DNA from: Bombus terrestris
Lineage: Eukaryota; Arthropoda; Insecta; Hymenoptera; Apidae
Direction: 5' to 3'
DNA length: 64,000 bases
NCBI RefSeq assembly: GCF_910591885.1
Contig: NC_063285.1
Location: forward strand, 7,597,395 to 7,661,394
Under the pieces are notes generated by a model. That model was not told the origin of the DNA. It saw nothing but the letters and a program-made list of their open reading frames with translations, and ran no database searches. Below are positions 60,074 to 64,000 of this stretch, piece by piece. Position 1 is the first letter of the stretch, and each line of letters opens with the position of its first letter. Both the position numbers and the translations under genes were made by a program.

Positions 60074-60601
60074 CTGAAACGAATAGAATTATTCAATGTG
60101 ACGTTAGTTGCAATAAAAATGCGATACATAGCGTTGCAAGCTGCCCTCATATGATTTAATTTACCCAAGGAAGATTTTTTTTGGTAAACTTTCCACTTCT
60201 GTGCAAAATTTTTCTAATCAATATACTACGCTATTTATCGCTATCTTAACGTCCTTTTTTCTTTTCCTGTTAGAAGTAATTAACCGTTTGGTTTGTATTA
60301 TTGAACTCGATTATAAGGAACTAATCATGGAATTTATTCCAATTATAATTATCACATCTAATACAGTAGAGTAAAATAGTATGTAGTATTATACTATTAT
60401 TATAGTATTATAGTATATTATACTATTATAGTATTATAGTATATTACAGTATTATAGTATATTATAGTATTATAGTATATTATAGTATTATAGTATATTA
60501 TAGTATTATAGTATATTATAGTATAGTATAGTATTATAGTATGTAGATATTCCATACAATTGATAATGCAGTAAATAAAAGAATCATATTAACACCTATC
60601 C
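60074..60601. repeat. Dynein intron flank with TATAGTAT-type microsatellite (right duplicate)
   Basis: Counterpart of 3566-4093. The array spans about 60374-60545 and is one or more units longer than on the left. Nothing else is visible. Confidence 0.85.
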
Positions 60602-63600
60602 TTTTTTTTTTTTTTTTTTTTTCACGTGGAGAAATCCTCATGGACACCCAGCTGCAAGCAGCATGGGTAGTGTCGGACTCTTACCGACTAAAACTCCACG
60701 GTGGTCTTCCAGACGGCTGTTCGAGGAGAGCTCAGGATCTCTTGCGAATACTACCAAGCGCTTCTCGTCGTCTATCTCCCTGCTGGGCGGAAGACTTCCT
60801 TGTTAGACAGAAAATCGGGGCCGCCAGGGGGGACCACGCACTCTAGCGCCCCTTTCCTTGGGTCTTGTTACTTCCTCGATGACTCCTTGGGCGCGTTTAC
60901 GGCGGGGGCACCGCCGCTCCGTGACGCGCGGAGACTCCTTGATGTTGCGCTCTGCTGGTATGCTGGGCTTTCTCTCTTTCTCTCTCCGCTCGCTCCTTCA
61001 CGAGCATGACTTGCTCGCAAAAGGTGCGGACGGCTGTGTACTCCTGGGGCCCCCTGAGCATAGCTTCGATGAGCGTATCGGGGCCCAATCTCTCGCCGAT
61101 GTCGAGTCGTAAGACACGTCGCGGTACCTCCCACGCCGGGCAAGCCTCAAGCGTGTGCTGCGCCGTGTCCTCCTCCTTCCCACAGTGGTGACAGATGGAC
61201 GTCACCTCTCGCCGGATCTTGAGCAGGTACTCGCCGAACACCCCGTGGCCGGTGAGCACCTGAGTCGTTCTGAATGTTAGCGGGACCCCGCCTTTGTCTC
61301 TCCACTTGTCCCAGTTGGGCAGGACGGTGCGGACGGCCCGATGAGGGCGTACTGCATCCTTTTCCAACAGCTGCGAGTGCCACCGCTCCCATGCTTCTAG
61401 TCTTGCTTCCTCCCGAACATCCACGGTTGGTGCCGTCGGCGTGGCCCGTCGGTCCAAGGCCGCGGCCCTCCGATGTTCGTACACCCGACGAAGGGCAAGG
61501 GCCTGTAGCTCGAATGGGGGGGACGCGGCCAGCACGGTCGCTGTCGCGTAGGACACCGTCCTGTATCCCCTCGCTGCCCGGATGGCGATCGTCCTGTGGA
61601 GCCTTCTCACCAGAGTCAGGTTACGCCGGCTCTCCGCCAGATCTTCGGCCCATACAGGTGCTCCGTAAAGGACTCGTGACCGGATCACTCCTTCGTAGAG
61701 CCTGCGGACTCCCAATCCTGCCCCGCCGATGTTAGGTAATAGGCCGCATAAGGCGTTGGCTGCGGCCGTTACTTTCGGGGCTAAGTGCTCAAAGTGTGGC
61801 TTGAACGTCCACTTACTGTCGACGATCAGGCCCAAGTACTTCATTCGGTGTCCCACAGGGACCTCTTCTCCGTCGATGACGATAGTCGACAGCTCCGCAG
61901 GCGGTGTTCTTCTGCGTCGCTAGTCGTAGAACCACAGAGCTTCCGATTTCGCCGGCGACACGCTCAAGCCGAGTCTTCGAATGGCGTGTACCGTGCATGC
62001 CACGGCGGTCTCGGTCAGTCATGCGGCGTCGTTCCACCATCGTCCGCCGGCCAGCACCAGCGTGTCATCCGCGTAGCATATCATGCCAGCCCCCGGCGGC
62101 ATGGGACTTCGGAGGACCAAATCGTAGGCAGTGATCCACAATATCGGTCCGAGTACCGAGCCTTGCGGCACGCCGCGCTCCACCGGTCTTCGCTCCTTCC
62201 CGCCGTTTCTGCCTGTGTAGGTGATCCACCTATCGTTCAGATAGGCCTGAATCACCTTGACGAGGTATGGCGGGGACTCGAAATATCGCAGCGCCTCCAC
62301 GATCCTGCTCCAAGGAATGCTATTAAAAGCGTTGGAGATGTCCAAGGAGACATCTACTGCTACCCCTTCTCGCACGACCATGTCCTCCGCCATGGATCTC
62401 AGCCTCTTCACCGCGTCCACGGTCGAGCGGCCTCGGCGAAATCCAAATTGGCTATCGTGCCATCCGGGAATCCGTCTCTCCATGTGTGCCTCCAGACGGG
62501 CGACTATGATCCTTTCGAAGAGTTTACCCACCTCGTCGAGAAGACATACCGGCCTGTATGCCGATGGCGCGTCCGGTTGCCGACCCTCCTTCCGTAGCAA
62601 CACGAGCTTCGCCGTACGCCACGCCCGAGGATAGGCGCCCTCCTTCAGGCATCTGGAGAACAGGTGCCGCAGACGGGGAGCCAGGATGTCGATCGACTCC
62701 GTCTAGACCCGGCCCGGGATCCCGTCCGGACCCGGTGCCACGTCGCGGGATGCCACCTTCTTCGCGGCTTCGAGCAACTCTTCCTCCGTCACTCGAAGTT
62801 CCTCGTTCCAATCCGTCGGCGCCGTCCCGTCGATGATGGTAGGGGCTGGCGCGGACGTCTCGTTGTTGTCCCGCCGTGGGAACAAAGTCCCGATGACGTT
62901 GTCCAGTAACGCCGGATCCATGTTTTCGGTCAGCGGGGGGGCCGAAGGTCGCAGTTTCTTCGTCACTATGCGATAGGGCCTCCCCCACGGATCTGAATCG
63001 ACCGATTCGATCAATCGATCCCAACACTGGGCCTTGGCTAGTTTGATCTCCCGTTGGAGAGCGCGTCTCGTCTCTCTGTATTCTTCGTAGCAGCGAGAGA
63101 TCTCCTCCTCGTCGCGCGTCCGTCTGCGGCAACGTGCCCTTAGAAATCTTCTCCGGGCCTGTATGCAACCCGCCCGCATATCGGCTATTTACGGTGTCCA
63201 CCAATACACGGAACGTTCGCTTCTGTCTCCCGGGACGGAGCGCGGCATAGCGGCGTCGCATGCTGCTCTCATGTATCCGTGGAGCTCGTCCGCCTCCTCG
63301 TCGATGCTACCCAGTGTGGTGGTGGTGGTGGGGGGAGTTGAGATGTTGTCCCCCCGTGCGTCCCAGCTCCAGGCGGAGACAGTGACCGCCGCCCGCAGCA
63401 TGTCCTTGTCCCTCTCCTTCAAACGCCACCTAGGTGTGGGTGGTGGTGGTCGACGGGACCGGTTCTCCTCTTGTTGTCGTCAGGCACCGCGATCGCGTGC
63501 GGCTCCCTCCCTCTCCATTTCCATCATTATATAGAGGTGGTCCGATAAGGTCTCCATTCTGTCGGCCACTCTCCATCCGTGGATCTTTCGGTAGAGCCCG

Positions 63601-64000
63601 GCGGTAGCCCAAGTAACGTCGACGATGGACGATCCCCTCCACGCCACGCAGGTGCTAGTTGTGCCCCTGTTCACCAGGACTAGTCCGAGAGTCGCGGCCC
63701 AGTCTGTCAGCATCCTGCCGCGGGAGCCCGTCCTGGTGTCCCCCCATTGCGACGAGCGCGCGTTGAAGTCACCGAGGACGAGCACCCGGCGGGGCAGGCA
63801 TTTACGAACGCAGCCACCGACTTCGTCCGGGAAGTCCCCGAACGCGGCCACTCCGCTGTTGGGCGAGACGTAAATGCCCACTATCGCGATTCTGTTCCAC
63901 TCGACGGCGACGAAGCCGTTACCGCGATCCAGCGGGGCGCCGGGCGAACACAACGCCGGCGTCCATGTTATGGCTGTTGATTCGTTCAGATCCCCGATCC
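60602..64000 (-). mobile_element. R1-like element, minus copy (right duplicate, cut by the window end)
   Basis: T run at 60602-60622, then the same R1-like body as 4094-7491. Whether an inverted second copy follows, as at 7763 on the left, cannot be seen. Confidence 0.88.
60897..64000 (-). pseudogene. R1-like ORF2, multiple stops (right duplicate)
   Basis: Endonuclease (VLGDFNARSSQWGD, LSDH), RT (LDISNAFNSIPW, GVPQGSVLGPIL, CYADDTLVLAG) and C-terminal finger, with the same in-frame stops as the left copy. A few substitutions differ, for example P versus E before GAGMICYADD. Confidence 0.87.

Larger units (their letters stand above)
56513..64000. repeat. Right copy of the direct segmental duplication
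   Basis: It corresponds to 1-7491. Homology begins at the position matching window base 1 and continues to the window end, so the duplication is longer than what is seen. It includes the dynein exon that fits the exon chain in this window. Confidence 0.95.

Noticed and set aside
1..64000. Identical window ends could mean a circular molecule with terminal overlap
   Set aside because: The ends differ by substitutions and repeat number, and the content is nuclear eukaryotic DNA with introns and retrotransposons, so a duplication or assembly effect is more likely.
1..64000. tRNA genes and CRISPR arrays
   Set aside because: I found no cloverleaf with A and B boxes and no regularly spaced direct repeats; the repeated units are 5S spacers, microsatellites and transposons.

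Overview
This is eukaryotic, very probably insect, DNA. The intergenic and intron sequence is AT-rich, the only host protein gene is a multi-exon axonemal dynein heavy chain with GT/AG introns, and most of the rest is mobile DNA of kinds common in insects: Jockey-type and R1-type non-LTR retrotransposons, LTR relics, mariner, a Helitron and a piggyBac-like MITE. A hymenopteran is my best guess, but nothing here fixes the species. There is no bacterial operon, phage or CRISPR array.

Layout. 1-7491 and 56513-64000 are two copies of one segment in direct orientation, about 99.7% identical by eye; both are cut by the window edges. Each holds an RT-deleted Jockey-type element (copy A), the 5' end of a 5S rRNA gene, one dynein exon, a TATAGTAT-type microsatellite and a minus-strand R1-type element. 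In the left copy the R1 element is followed head-to-head by a second, inverted R1 copy (7763-10252). From 10253 to 12345 there are repeats, a MITE and a 3' fragment of the Jockey-type family. From 12540 to 26940 lie the last ten exons of the dynein gene on the minus strand, with repeats and one intact 5S rRNA gene in the introns. The next exon upstream is at 59757-60073, so the intervening intron is about 32.8 kb and is filled with 5S rRNA gene fragments and nested retrotransposons. An in-frame TAA at 24791-24793 suggests this dynein copy is not functional as written.

Retrotransposon families are named here only for reference. '5S-J' is a Jockey-type family found inserted in 5S rRNA genes. 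'J-C' and 'J-D' are two other Jockey-type families. 'R1-like' is an R1-clade element. 5S-J is the most interesting: the copy at 31146-34149 splits a 5S gene with a 12-bp target duplication (GAGAACGAGTGC), and removing it restores a 118-bp 5S gene of exactly the same length as the intact ones. The copy at 56020-58990, and the plus-strand copy beginning at 39992, break a 5S gene at the same nucleotide.

Three families (R1-like, J-D, J-C) each form a head-to-head inverted pair, giving three long hairpin-capable palindromes. J-C minus is nested in J-D plus with a 13-bp target duplication. Several elements are RT-deleted derivatives that keep ORF1 and all or part of the endonuclease, and one element (42081-45652) is a J-C/J-D chimera. 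The window reads as a decayed 5S rDNA cluster inside and beside a dynein gene, overrun by retrotransposons, part of it recently duplicated.
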